A stretch of DNA of 64,000 nt. Origin: Asterella californica. Its lineage: Eukaryota; Streptophyta; Marchantiopsida; Marchantiales; Aytoniaceae. The stretch spans positions 38,610,501-38,674,500 of the forward strand of contig JAYKYS010000002.1 of the NCBI GenBank assembly GCA_036924285.1. The letters are read 5' to 3'. The number at the start of each line of letters is the position of its first letter. The stretch's first letter is position 1. Below the pieces are notes generated by a model. It was given only the letters and a program-made list of their open reading frames with translations, was not told where the DNA came from and ran no database searches. Positions 53,597-64,000 of this stretch are shown here, piece after piece. Position numbers and translations under genes: made by a program.

Positions 53597-54096
53597 TGTA
53601 GCACCCGGTCTCCTGATCCTTGCACCCATGAAGGTGTGTATCACGTAGTTGGGATATGGAGCTATCTGGAGTTAGAGGGACCTAACCGCCAGTTAGGGAG
53701 GCGATTGTGGTACACTTGTGTATGTGTATGACATCGTCCATGTGTTATGTGTATGTGTGGTGTATCTCTGACAGCGATGTATGTTGTGTAGCGATGTGTA
53801 TGCGCACGACAGCTGTCACGTCAGTTTGGGCACCTTGGCTAGGTTGACCGAGTGCGAAGTGACGCATCCCGATAAGACCGTTAGTGTCGTCAGGGCGAGT
53901 TGGTGAGAGAGCCCACTTGGGATAAACTTCGCAGGTAGGGCTTGGAGGCCTTAGTTCTTTGAGTTGAGCCTTCAAGCTCCAGGCTATGGTGGATAGTCTA
54001 GTTGAGTGTAACCCGGATTCTCTTCGTGCTGGGTTTGGCTTGACCGTTTGTGAGTAATCCTTGTTGTGGTGTTGGAGATGGTAATTTTTCTATTCA
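53597..54096 (+). repeat. RT-E 3' LTR region
   Basis: The part 53814-54096 matches the left LTR at 26061-26349, with the match beginning exactly at TGTCACGTC. The part 53597-53813 has no left-hand counterpart in the window but follows a purine tract and starts TG. Two readings are possible: a 500-bp LTR whose left copy is truncated, or a 283-bp LTR preceded by 3' untranslated sequence. Confidence 0.6.
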
Positions 54097-54208
54097 GATT
54101 ATTGTGGTACACTTGTGTATGTGTATGACATCGTTCATGTGTTATGTGTATGTGTGGTGTATCTCTGACAGCGATGTATGTTGTGTAGCGATGTGTATGC
54201 GCACGACA
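53704..54208. repeat. 108-bp direct repeat flanking the RT-E LTR core
   Basis: Copies at 53704-53811 and 54101-54208 differ at one position and both start ATTGTGGTACACTTGTGTAT. They bracket the 283-bp TGTCACG...ATTCA segment. The downstream copy is probably a partial second LTR left by unequal recombination. Confidence 0.85.
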
Positions 54209-56219
54209 TCGTTCTCTGTATTATAATTATTATTATATCATGCTCCAGACCAATCATATACTGTTCTTTTAGGATATAGTGACAACCAAAGTATAAACGG
54301 ACCCATCTAACTCCATTGTAACAATTCATTCTGTTTCTAATCATAAGCGGCATATCTAATTCTTTTGGAACTCTTGAAAAGACCATTATTTAGTCAACTC
54401 TAAATAGAAGTATTTCTGCCTCCGAGGTCTAGGACTGGGTTGGAAGAGTCTCCATACATAACCTCTTTCGACTGTAACATTCTATTCTATAAGCAGAAAC
54501 ATTTCACTTCCACTTCATAATTATTAGCTTCAGCCTTCACTTTCTCAACGTGCCGAGATATATGTACTATGTATAACTTCCGTACAAACAATCTTGAGGA
54601 AGTAACAATCGTCCTACAAACCCAGAACGGATAAAACAAGTTTCTCTAATCCGTGTTATCTTTTTTGAACCCAGAAGCGTAGCCCATGATTAGGAAATAA
54701 TAAATAACTCTGAAGGACAATGTAAAACCATTGTTCCTTTCAATCCTACATGAAGATTTAGTTCCGTCCCGTGTTCCACACTGTTCCTCTTTCGCCACGT
54801 TGTTTATTTGCTTATTCAAATATTCACCTGGATGCTTATTCCGGTTTCACGGTTTTCACACGCGTCCATTAATTTTTTTTGAGCTTGGATATAGTCTTCG
54901 TGGTAATTCTGGTTCGGTTCATTTTTTATTCTAGTTCATTGCAGCTGTTCGAAAAAAATTCTGTACGGGTTCTGTGAGAAAAATGACGATTTGTAACTGC
55001 CGAACTTCGTGCCAGTTTTTGTTGCCATATTTATTGTTTCCACTCCGGGCTCCTGTCATATTCCGATATACTCTTTGCCTTATACCCGTTCGCTCATCAT
55101 GAAGAAGCTCGTTCGTTTCTAGAGGAAAACTAAAACTACAGTTGCAGGAATTAAAGAGACGGGCAAGTAAATAACAAAAAATTTCTTTTATTCACAGCTG
55201 CAGAAGTCACGTACATACAACGCTATGACTGTGCATACCTTCAATCCACGAGCTGAGAACTGAGAAGTATTTATTTCCGTGAGAGGTACGAAGGAAATCC
55301 AGCAAGAAATTTATGTACAGAGTTTGAAGTCGGTTGATAACGTTTACTGTGTTCATAACAGTGAAGCTAACATTTACAAAATATTCAGTACACTTCTACA
55401 TAAAGCTCTGAATTTGTGTGCAGCACTGATGTGTGACTGGCCGTGATGATCCGCTGCACGCGCCGAAGTTTCATCCGTTCACTGCTGTTTCCTTTGCAGA
55501 CGGCGAACATATTAGCTACAGAATAAAATCTATGTACAGCAAAAGATGGTGTATAATATCTTCAGTAGTCCCTAGACATAGCCCTGAAGACAAGTAGTAA
55601 TGATTAGAAACAAAATGACATCACGACGACAACAGCAAGAAGATGAAATTACTACAGCCGGTGCAGCAGCGGTAGAGCAGACATTAGTAAGAAGGGAGAA
55701 GAACCAAGGCATGTGAAGTCCTGCTACATTGTGAAGTGCTCGTCTTCCCTTCTAAGGCAACATTAACATGAATTGAGCCCAGTATCCACATGAGGAGACT
55801 AACGGACTAGACGCCAAGAGGAAATATATGTCGGATAAGAATGTATGTTGTTGCATGAAGAAACCGACATATCTCTTCACTAAACAGCGATATGCGATGA
55901 ACTGAACAGCCTTTAGTGAAGAGAAAGTTTAGGTTTTCCTTGAGTAACGCTGCTCGGGCCGGACAGTGTTGAAGAGCGACAGTCCGTTCGAAAGATCACA
56001 GAAGTATAAACACGCATGACAGCAGCAACAGACGAAAGAAAGAACGACGAATCGATGACCATCACAGCAATCCCCGAGCAGAAACACAAAAGAATTGAAG
56101 AATTCCAAGAAAAGAAGTCGACAGTCTCTGCAGCAGATCTCGAGCACGAGAGCAAAGCTCGACGAATGCAGAGGAAGAACGAAGAGGAGAAGAGCAGACC
56201 GACGACGAGGACTGACCGC
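54209..56219. other. Unassigned AT-rich stretch
   Basis: No repeat partner in the window and no protein family recognised. A minus-strand frame at 54135-54386 and a Lys/Glu-rich plus-strand frame at 56016-56219 (EEFQEKKSTVSAADLEHESK) might be exon fragments, but nothing supports this. RT-G cuts the stretch at 56220. Confidence 0.4.
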
Positions 56220-56527
56220 TGTCGGGTTGAGAGTTTTCCTGAGAAAGGCAGAACCTTCTGACTGTGATATGATCTTGAAGGCTGTGTTCAGTCAACTCAG
56301 GGAAGCGTTGGGCTCCTGGCTGTGGCTGGTTTACTCAAAGGATAGGCTTCAAGTTACAAAGTGATACTGAAAAACACTCATACAAGTCTCTTGGCTCTTC
56401 TGATATGTTCAGGAAGCAAGGTTCAGACTTAACTAGCAATGATAAGATCAGACGGCGAACTTTGGCACTCAGGATTGAGAAATATGTGAAGGTTCAGGCT
56501 TCAGAACTCCTCCTACATGTCAATGAG
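56220..56527 (-). repeat. RT-G partial 3' LTR
   Basis: It matches 56889-57196 with very few differences, from TGTCGGGTTGAGAG to CAATGAG. The remaining 1.1 kb of this LTR copy is absent. Confidence 0.9.
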
Positions 56528-56852
56528 TAACCCTAACCAGCTCCATCTCTCCTCTATACTCACGCAGATATCTAGAAATATCTCTATCTTCAAACCTTTC
56601 ACATCTGTTCACAATAGCTTGCAAAGCCTTGGTGGATTTTAACTCACCCCCTCCAACGATCGTATGCTGTTGGACCAAGGCCGCAAGCGTCTTCAGAATC
56701 TCAGTCGTATCCAGACCAGGTACAGAGGTCGCTGCAGTCACAGGTGCTACAGAAGGTGTTGCAGTAGACGTAGATGCAGCAGCCATAGAAGTAGCAGCAG
56801 TAGCGCTCTTGCGATCCATCTTCTCTCCTTGTAATAAACTCAACCTTCTCAA
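56528..56852 (-). pseudogene. gag: RT-G gag N-terminal fragment
   Basis: The likely start is MDRKSATAATS (ATG at 56817-56819), with an in-frame ATG further upstream at 56852. An Ala/Thr/Val-rich N-terminus is followed by LAALVQQHTIVGGGELKSTK and RYLREYRGEMELVR, aligning with RT-C gag. It ends at the deletion joint after Arg, and the last codons are LTR sequence. It is far too short to form a capsid. Confidence 0.85.
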
Positions 56853-56868
56853 TCAATCACCCCAAGAG

Positions 56869-56886
56869 CTCTCAGTGGAAGCACCA
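56869..56886 (-). other. RT-G primer binding site
   Basis: On the minus strand TGGTGCTTCCACTGAGAG lies two bases after the LTR end. It is identical to the RT-C site. Confidence 0.65.
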
Positions 56887-56888
56887 GA

Positions 56889-58324
56889 TGTCGGGTTGAG
56901 AGTTTTCCTGGGAAGGACGGAACCTTCTGCCTGTGATATGATCTTGAAGGCTGTGTTCAGTCAACTCAGGGAAGCGTTGGGCTCCTGGCTGTGGCTGGTT
57001 TACTCAAAGGATAGGCTTCAAGTTACAAGGTGATACTGAAAAACACTCATACAAGTCTCTTGGCTCTTCTGATATGTTCAGGAAGCAAGGTTCAGACTTA
57101 ACTAGCAATGATAAGATCAGACGGCGAACTTTGGCACTCAGGATTGAGAAATATGTGAAGGTTCAGGCATCAGAACTCCTCCTACATGTCAATGAGGTCC
57201 TATTGGATACACATACGAAGTTTCAGCTTCAGATCAATTCAGAGCACTAAGATATGAGTAGAAACCTTCTGAGTAGAGAAATTACGGTAATTTCTGGTAC
57301 CCAGACAGCTATTTTGACCTATAACAAGAGATTGGCTCGATCACTTTGGGAAATTCTTACAGGATTTGCAGTACACAGCTTGCTGAACACTCCTGTGAAG
57401 TTGGACCTCCTGATTGCACACAGAACTCCAAATCTCTTTCTCTGAAGTCGCTGCTCTAGATTAAGAGCTTTTCAGACCCCCTCTGCTTCAGCGGCCGCCC
57501 TGAATTACTCAGTCACTCAAATGATTCGAAAATTTTTGGACAGTCGTAGCTCTCCTGACAGTGAACGCAACCACAAAGTTTTGAAGCGATTTCCTCAATT
57601 CTGCTGCAATTGACACCGAAAACCTCAAAATCAACCAAAATGATGCAGTTTTGGCACAATCCGAACTTCAATTGGGCATAACTCTTTGTTTATTGATCCA
57701 AATCGATCAAGAATTTCACTGACAGTGCTTGGCTTGACGAGCTCTATCTCCTTGTGCTCTCAGATTTTGCAGTACTCTCACCAATTGCTCGAAATCTCCT
57801 TTAGACCTCTGTTTTCTAAACTTAGAATTACACAAAAGACAAAAATGAACCAATGAGAGTTCATAGCTCCATTTGGTTGTCCTTTTGTGCCTTAAACCAT
57901 GTGGTAACTTAATTCCACTCATAGACTACCACGTCAAGTCCCCTAAAGCGCCAACATATAACCTAAACTACTGTGTAAAATGACACATAGCCCTGAAAGT
58001 AAACTAAAACCAGCTAAAAGCGTGCATGGGCAACACGTAGGTACAACCCATGAACTAAAGCCCTATCTACATGGCAAATCTAAGTCATGTACATTGAATA
58101 TCATAGATAAGTATGAATTCACTTGCACAAGCGCACGAATGCTTGAACAAGATAAATAACATACTTCCAACCTACTAGGACCCAAAATATATAACAGAGT
58201 TAATACCATATGCAAAAAGTGTCAAACATAAGCATAAAAGACTAAGAACAGTACAGAGCTAGCTTCTAAGACTACTAAACATCAAGTGTCGGAGTAGAAG
58301 TAACATGCGCCAAGTAACGCGACA
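56889..58324 (-). repeat. RT-G 5' LTR
   Basis: 1436 bp. On the minus strand it runs from TGTCGCGTTACTTGGCGC to CTCTCAACCCGACA. It is recognisably related to the RT-D LTR along most of its length, including the shared block TCAGCGGCCGCCCTGAATTA near 57487-57506. Confidence 0.9.
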
Positions 58325-58747
58325 GCAGTGGTCAGTGAACCATTTACTATGTCAAATGATTCACATCACGACACCGCCGAGAAGGAGCGCGGAACACGCA
58401 TGCCCCCAAAATCACAGCCCCGTCGTCCAGCACATTGCAAAGATGCATGCCCCCAAAACCGCGGCCCCGTCTTCCTTCGTCCCTTGACTTTGATACCTCA
58501 CCCGCGAAAAAAGACTGCGGCTCCGTCGTCTTTCACCCTTCCATTTTTATACCTGATCCCGCGAAAAAAGACGTTTGGATGCTGCCGAAACGAGCGGCGG
58601 AAGAAACGAGGCAAAAATATTTTCTATCACTAAACCCCACTGAGCCAACGGGCGTTCAAGAAACATCCAACAGTCCTACCTGACGACCTCGAAATGCTCT
58701 TCCCGATTAGGGATGCTTATTCAACTCTTCCATCGAGGTTGCTTATT
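58325..58747. other. Unassigned GC-richer segment with short repeats
   Basis: Near-repeats GCATGCCCCCAAAA (58399 and 58444) and CCCGCGAAAAAAGAC (about 58501 and 58559) occur here. Overlapping short open frames exist in several frames, none recognised. No gene called. Confidence 0.4.
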
Positions 58748-58778
58748 CACCTCATGTACACTTCGTGTACATGAGGTG
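58748..58778. repeat. Perfect 14-bp hairpin
   Basis: CACCTCATGTACAC at 58748-58761 pairs with 58765-58778 around the loop TTC. It directly abuts the next hairpin. Confidence 0.85.
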
Positions 58779-58830
58779 TTTAATATATATCCTAACCCTT
58801 CCGGCGGGAAGGGTTAGGATATATATTAAA
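58779..58830. repeat. Perfect 24-bp hairpin
   Basis: Positions 58779-58802 are exactly complementary to 58807-58830 around the 4-base loop GGCG. The arm contains ATATATCCTAACCCTTCC. Two perfect hairpins in direct contact are unlikely by chance, and together they occupy 83 bp. Confidence 0.88.
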
Positions 58831-61800
58831 GCCTCTAGTAAATGACGCCTATTGACTATTCCTGTCCCGGACTTATACCCCAAGGAACGCTTCAGCCCGC
58901 TCTCGACTTATGGGTTCTGTATGCATCAATTAGCTGCTCCCGGAGAGGTTAACATTTAACATTTATAAATAATTTTAATTTTTCATTATAGCTTATTATA
59001 ATATATTTTTATAACACTTACATGTTTTCCGTTAAGAAAAAACGATTTTCACTGTACAAGTACGTTGGGGATGCCTATTCAACTCTTCCATCTGAGGATG
59101 GAAGAGTGCTGTTTTTTTCCTCGTAATGTTAACTTCCTATCTTCGTTAGGGATGCCTATTCGCCATTCTTGTGAAAAGTTCAGGTGAAATGCATATTGGA
59201 TAAAATTTTACTTTGAACAACAGTTAAACTAAAGGTATAGTCGAGTATTTAGAAATCATGGTAGACAATGACCTTTATATACTCGTGAATTACAGGCTGA
59301 ATGGTGTTGATGAATCATTTGAGTTTTGAGGTCCAAGGTAGTCTCCGATATCCCTTAATTCACTCAAGAACTCTCAGGTAGTATTTGAACATGACAAAAG
59401 TCACCAAACAAATACCAGACTGGAGCTTGATCCATCTATTATACCTCTGAACTAAAATAAAAGTCTATACGAAAGTGAACGATCATGGTTATCAAGAGAC
59501 TAAACTCGTTCTTTAAAGAAAGATTATACAGTTTGTCATGAAATTCAAATCATTCTTCTCTACCTATTATGATGAGAAAAAATAAAATATTATAAGCTAA
59601 ATTTATGCTTGTCCAGCAAAGCCATCCGAATCTAATCGAGAAGTGGAATTACCATATGATGCCATCCAAATGCCAACCATCGTTTGGTAAACGTGCATAA
59701 TCACCTGACTCAGCTAAGTTCATGTATTAGAGTGTTCACTTATTTTTGAAAATAAAATATTCTCGATGAGAAAGAATCAGACGTCATGTTGGAGTGATTT
59801 AAGTACAATTTAATATTAAAGACACTCATCTAAATTTTCTGAGAAAAATGATACATTCATTTCACAGAAAACTGTGTTTTGATCATGTTTCCATTAATTC
59901 TCCTCAGAAACAAGAATGATTTCTCCTCGACTCGAACGCTTTACGTCTACCTTCTTAACCAGCACAGTAGTCACTATGCGAATTTAAATATTTGTAAAAA
60001 CAGAGTTCATTTGATGTGAAATATGGCCAATATGATAATGGGTCAGTTTCAGGGACAAGTCTTTGGACATACCTTGAAAATATCTGATAGTATCCAAAAA
60101 TATCTGAGAGTACCTGTATACAGAAATCTTCATACACATTGAGTATATATAACTTGTAAAATTAATTTACAGTAAGATTGACATAACGAGGTCCTGAAGC
60201 CCGAATAAGAAAACACGAATTTTATTTCACAAAAATCCGCTTATCATTTTCCTTTCCCCGGCCAGAACTGCATTCATATTATAAGCTAGGTAAGCGCCAA
60301 ATAAACTTCAACATATTGTTATTAGGATTGGCAAGAGCCAAACATCAACTGTATTTGAAATGAATGTAAAGTGAAATAAACTTAACATCAACTGTATTTG
60401 AAATGAATGTAAAGTGAAATAAACTTGACCTAGAAGCCAAGAATGAGTACGATATCTGGATGACAGAATCGACATATGGTATTAGGGACGAAAGTTCATG
60501 TAAATTAAATACACCTTCAATCGAGACGTAGCGTAATATGCATCTAAAAGTTTACATCTAGTCAGGGAAGAAAAACAAGCAGATTTATGAGATAAAAAAT
60601 TAGAGTTCCTCATTCCTTGAGTAATTCGTTATGCGACTAGAAACTGAATAATATGCATATGTATGGAAGTGTACTTACACAAGTTAGAGAAAGTTTTCCC
60701 TTAAAATACACTTTGAGTGGACTAACAGTGATATAGATTTCAGGAGGAAGAGAAATCTTCTTATTTATCTCACTCTCTCTAAATATAATAACGAGTAATC
60801 AAAGTATACACTAATTATTTATGTACTATACTTAGAGTAGAATACTTAAATCAACAATCTGAGGTTATCACGATGATAACTGGACTGGTTAACACTTCAA
60901 AAGTAGAGTGTTCGAGCCAGACTGAGGAGATTTAAAAAGAATTCTTGTATTAACACGATAATATATTATTAATACAGAGATATTAGTGAGACATAATAAT
61001 ATAACTCTTTATATATCTAATAATATCTAAACTATTAAATAGTGTCCAAAGCACATCAATAGCACATCTGATTCATTCTCAATACAAATAATTCACTATC
61101 AATAATAAGAAGATACTAATACATGAACCGAAGTGGGTTAAGGTGATAATAATGCAAGGATACTGTACACGCTCAGGCGTAAATGCAAGGTGAAAAACCG
61201 GCGTCATATATATTATGGGACACATTTCGTTGCAAAATAGGTAAAAGTCACGGCGGAACGAAACAATGAGGAAGAAGCTACGGAACTTCTACTACTGGAC
61301 GTGCATTTCCCTCGTGTAGCAAGAGAGATGAGACGTTCAGAACCTGCGCGCAAACTGTAGTCTGCGCTCGAAAGATCATGGAGTTCAGAATGCGAAGAAA
61401 GAGTAACAATTTTAGACAAGACACTGAGTGGCTGTGGGAAGACATTGTTCCTTGACACAGCGTCAGATGAAAAACTAGCCCATTGGTGGGTTCGAAAGGT
61501 TTGGAGAGACAGGAAACCGATAATAACATGCTTGTGGGGATAGTGCCTAACTGTTTCGTGGGGCACCTACGTTGCGCTTTGTTCAATCCTCCGTTAGGAG
61601 AACGCTGCCCGGCCACAGTTCTCCTCGAAACATGGCACTTGCTGTAACTCGATTCCGCTTATCTAAATAAATGTAGTCTTCAATTTGGTTAACTGACAAG
61701 AAAACTCCCGAGAACTTGCAAATGCAGGAATGCTCTTCTCTCCCTTGGGACATAGAAGATCACGTCCCCACATGGTTTAGCTTACATTCCTCTAAGAGAA

Positions 61801-62133
61801 AGATCGTGGGTTCAATCTCTTGGGCATTGAAAGTGCATGCTGTTGCAAACTGTTAATGAAGCTTCTAGTCCGAGTCTCACTTGGTGGATTCACCTGGAAA
61901 GTCTCATGGTCCTTCTAGACCCCAAAGAACAGGTAACACCATTTACCATTTATCTAGACAAGGGTAAAGAGTACCAAGTTCACGGAACACAGCGACAAGA
62001 AGCAGAAAGATTACCGAAGGATAAATGACCGCCACAAACATGTTACCGACTTTGCAATATTAACTCTACTATGATCTTTATCACACTTTAACAGCGGGTG
62101 CTTGTGGGAATAAATTCCTTGCACAGCCGCCAG
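58831..62133. other. AT-rich stretch without a recognisable gene
   Basis: Mostly AT-rich single-copy-looking DNA. Notable points are a 10-bp hairpin at about 59083-59108 (ACTCTTCCAT...ATGGAAGAGT), a word family GGGATGCCTATTC near 58708, 59068 and 59150, and a 43-bp duplication at 60341-60426. Minus-strand open frames at 61213-61616 are not recognised. Promoters or exons of a host gene cannot be excluded. Confidence 0.45.
60341..60426. repeat. 43-bp perfect tandem duplication
   Basis: AACATCAACTGTATTTGAAA begins at 60341 and again at 60384, and the two 43-bp units are identical. Probably a recent slippage or repair duplication. Confidence 0.9.
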
Positions 62134-63036
62134 GTTCTAAATTCCATAAAGTAAACGAGCGTAAAAACCTAACGAAAAGTATTAGGACCGAAGCAGGATA
62201 AAATTGATTATCTCGGTACGACGAAAAAGATTTAACTCAAAGACGATGAAGCCTACAGACACCAACAAATATGGTTTCCTTTTTGACATGTGCTTGGTTA
62301 TTAATTTCATCAATAAGAATACATTTTGCGCTAAGCCTGGATATAAGAAACCAGAAACTTTAGCTTGCTGTTACAGCGCATCTGCGCATCTAACTTCCCT
62401 CACCTTCCTTCACCAAATTCAACTGCTTATCACTCACTCACCGAAGTATGTATTCAGGTGTAACTAATTCGTGAACATTAAGAAACGAGCTCTTACCGTT
62501 CAACAGGTGGCTTTTCCAGGAATTTCTCGGCAAGTTGAGAAGTAGATATTCGCTCCATCCCGTTACCGTTGGTATCCTCATTAGGAACCAATTTCTACTT
62601 CAAATTCAGTCCTTGAGCAAGGTCAGAGCACTCCCCTGTTGCCTGATATGTCGTAGGCTCTTCACCGCCCTGTGCATCATCTCCCAACGAAAAGACTTCC
62701 CATGGAAAAACAGCACCGCATCTAGTTCTTCACACTCTTCACAGTTGCCTTGAAATCCAACAATGGAATTCTTCAATAACAGGTTATTGAAGAATTCCAC
62801 TGTTACTTTATTCTCGGCACTATGGTGCAGAGTTCCTAAGTGGGAGACGTCGATGGATCTGGTTTGAACTCATCTGCATCAGACAAACTCTGCCTCAAAA
62901 AACTATAGATACAAGGTTTCAACCATATCCAAAACCTTAAGTGAAGTTGAATTTCTCAGGAGACCAGAGACAAACATCGCGTAACCGGAAGTCATGCAAT
63001 GGAACAAGCAAATCAGTTTGAAGGACAGAAAATATA
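62134..63036 (+). repeat. Left arm of large inverted repeat
   Basis: The arm is complementary to 63098-64000 with only a few mismatches, for example near 62840. The arm boundary shown is set by the window end and not by loss of homology. The arm contains its own short palindrome (GAATTCTTCAATAA and its complement) around 62764-62800. No recognised gene. Confidence 0.92.
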
Positions 63037-63097
63037 TCCACAGCACTCCAAGTTGGAAGTTGGTAACCAAGTGTTAAGGGACTTGGCGTGCTGTGGA
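63037..63097. repeat. Centre of the inverted repeat
   Basis: The outer part still pairs (CCACAGCAC with GTGCTGTGG) with one mismatch. The unpaired spacer is about 27 bases (about 63054-63080). A short spacer of this kind is typical of a fold-back duplication. Confidence 0.85.
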
Positions 63098-64000
63098 TAT
63101 ATTTTCTGTCCTTCAAACTGATTTGCTTGTTCCATTGCATGACTTCCGGTTACGCGATGTTTGTCTCTGGTCTCCTGAGAAATTCAACTTCACTTAAGGT
63201 TTTGGATATGGTTGAAACCTTGTATCTATAGTTTTTTGAGGCAGAGTTTGTCTGATGCAGATGAGTTCAAACCAGATCCATCGACGTCTCCCACCTAGGA
63301 ACTCTGCACCATAGTGCCGAGAATAAAGTAACAGTGGAATTCTTCAATAACCTGTTATTGAAGAATTCCATTGTTGGATTTCAAGGCAACTGTGAAGAGT
63401 GTGAAGAACTAGATGCGGTGCTGTTTTTCCATGGGAAGTCTTTTCGTTGGGAGATGATGCACAGGGCGGTGAAGAGCCTACGACATATCAGGCAACAGGG
63501 GAGTGCTCTGACCTTGCTCAAGGACTGAATTTGAAGTAGAAATTGGTTCCTAATGAGGATACCAACGGTAACGGGATGGAGCGAATATCTACTTCTCAAC
63601 TTGCCGAGAAATTCCTGGAAAAGCCACCTGTTGAACGGTAAGAGCTCGTTTCTTAATGTTCACGAATTAGTTACACCTGAATACATACTTCGGTGAGTGA
63701 GTGATAAGCAGTTGAATTTGGTGAAGGAAGGTGAGGGAAGTTAGATGCGCAGATGCGCTGTAACAGCAAGCTAAAGTTTCTGGTTTCTTATATCCAGGCT
63801 TAGCGCAAAATGTATTCTTATTGATGAAATTAATAACCAAGCACATGTCAAAAAGGAAACCATATTTGTTGGTGTCTGTAGGCTTCATCGTCTTTGAGTT
63901 AAATCTTTTTCGTCGTACCGAGATAATCAATTTTATCCTGCTTCGGTCCTAATACTTTTCGTTAGGTTTTTACGCTCGTTTACTTTATGGAATTTAGAAC
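63098..64000 (-). repeat. Right arm of large inverted repeat
   Basis: Reverse complement of 62134-63036, continuing to the last base of the window without loss of match (the end GTTCTAAATTCC on the minus strand equals 62134 on). A 64-codon frame at 63334-63528 appears in mirror image on the left arm (62606-62800). It has no recognised family. Confidence 0.92.

Larger units (their letters stand above)
26061..54096 (+). mobile_element. RT-E: Ty3/gypsy element with DNA methyltransferase and PHD finger, split by RT-D
   Basis: The order is: a short LTR at 26061-26349, leader (interrupted at 27631 by RT-D, resumed at 46198), gag with two zinc knuckles, protease, C5 cytosine methyltransferase, RT, RNase H, integrase, PHD finger, purine tract and a 3' LTR region. 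Without RT-D it would be about 9.5 kb. The frame is broken by two shifts and seven in-frame stops. Retrotransposons with C5 methyltransferases have been reported in charophyte algae and dinoflagellates. The added PHD finger makes this copy notable. Confidence 0.88.
56220..58324 (-). mobile_element. RT-G: internally deleted Ty3/gypsy element
   Basis: On the minus strand: full 5' LTR (58324 to 56889), primer site, the first 98 or so codons of gag, then an abrupt join to the last 308 bp of an LTR (56527 to 56220). All of protease and pol and most of the 3' LTR are deleted. The flanks CCGC and GCAG do not match, so no target duplication is visible. Gag and primer site are closely related to RT-C, and the LTR to RT-D. 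Confidence 0.85.

Noticed and set aside
58835..58838. Helitron 3' end (hairpin followed by CTAG)
   Set aside because: The gap between hairpin and CTAG is only four bases, the stem is longer than usual and no 5' TC end was found. Kept only as a remark.
60860..60945. tRNA or tRNA-derived SINE
   Set aside because: A GTTCGAGCC box is present, but no cloverleaf with an acceptor stem can be formed by eye.
61213..61616. Overlapping minus-strand frames of 117 and 112 codons
   Set aside because: Different frames over the same DNA, Ser/Thr-rich, no recognised family and no splice or start evidence.
61780..61830. tRNA-like segment with GGGTTCAATC
   Set aside because: The T-arm stem does not pair and the D-arm is missing.

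Overview
This window is plant-type repetitive DNA, built almost entirely from nested, rearranged and decayed LTR retrotransposons of the Ty3/gypsy kind. I see no convincing host protein-coding gene. A primer binding site matching the 3' end of plant tRNA-Asp, Tat/Athila-like gag and protease features, and a Ty3 element carrying a cytosine methyltransferase (a combination reported from charophyte algae) together suggest a streptophyte, probably a non-seed plant or alga. The species cannot be fixed from the sequence. I name the elements RT-A to RT-G for reference.

Layout. 1-3955: 3' half of RT-A (+; RT, RNase H, integrase, 3' LTR). 3956-5902: fragment of the very long RT-B LTR (+), interrupted by a solo RT-A LTR (-, 4733-5638). 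5903-9492: LTR-like DNA and an inverted RT-C-type LTR. 9493-11085: another RT-B LTR fragment (-). 11086-19831: RT-C (+), nearly full length, with two LTRs that do not match. 19832-24540: a reversed piece of RT-C-type gag-protease and a scrambled set of RT-B LTR pieces in both orientations. 24541-26060: no recognisable gene. 26061-54096: RT-E (+), split by RT-D (-, 27632-46197), which is itself split by a truncated RT-B copy (-, about 29587-39514). This is a three-level nest. 54209-56219: no recognisable gene. 56220-58324: RT-G, an internally deleted relative of RT-C and RT-D. 58325-62133: AT-rich DNA with perfect hairpins and short duplications. 62134-64000: a near-perfect inverted repeat centred at about 63067 that runs off the window.

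The most interesting content is in two elements. RT-E has gag, protease, then a DNMT3-like C5 cytosine methyltransferase, then RT, RNase H and integrase, and the integrase ends in a PHD finger. A DNA-methylation writer and a probable histone-tail reader therefore sit in one mobile element. RT-B has a 6-kb LTR that itself carries a sense-strand coding region of about 780 codons for a coiled-coil protein. Four copies or fragments of that LTR lie in the window, most without gag-pol.

The elements are old and damaged. The internal stop codons I located in RT-B, C, D and E are all TAG or TGA, never TAA, and where a relative can be compared most are one transition away from the expected Gln, Arg or Trp codon. 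This fits decay of methylated DNA. Boundaries given to the base are those where LTR termini, duplications or homology edges are visible. Others are approximate.
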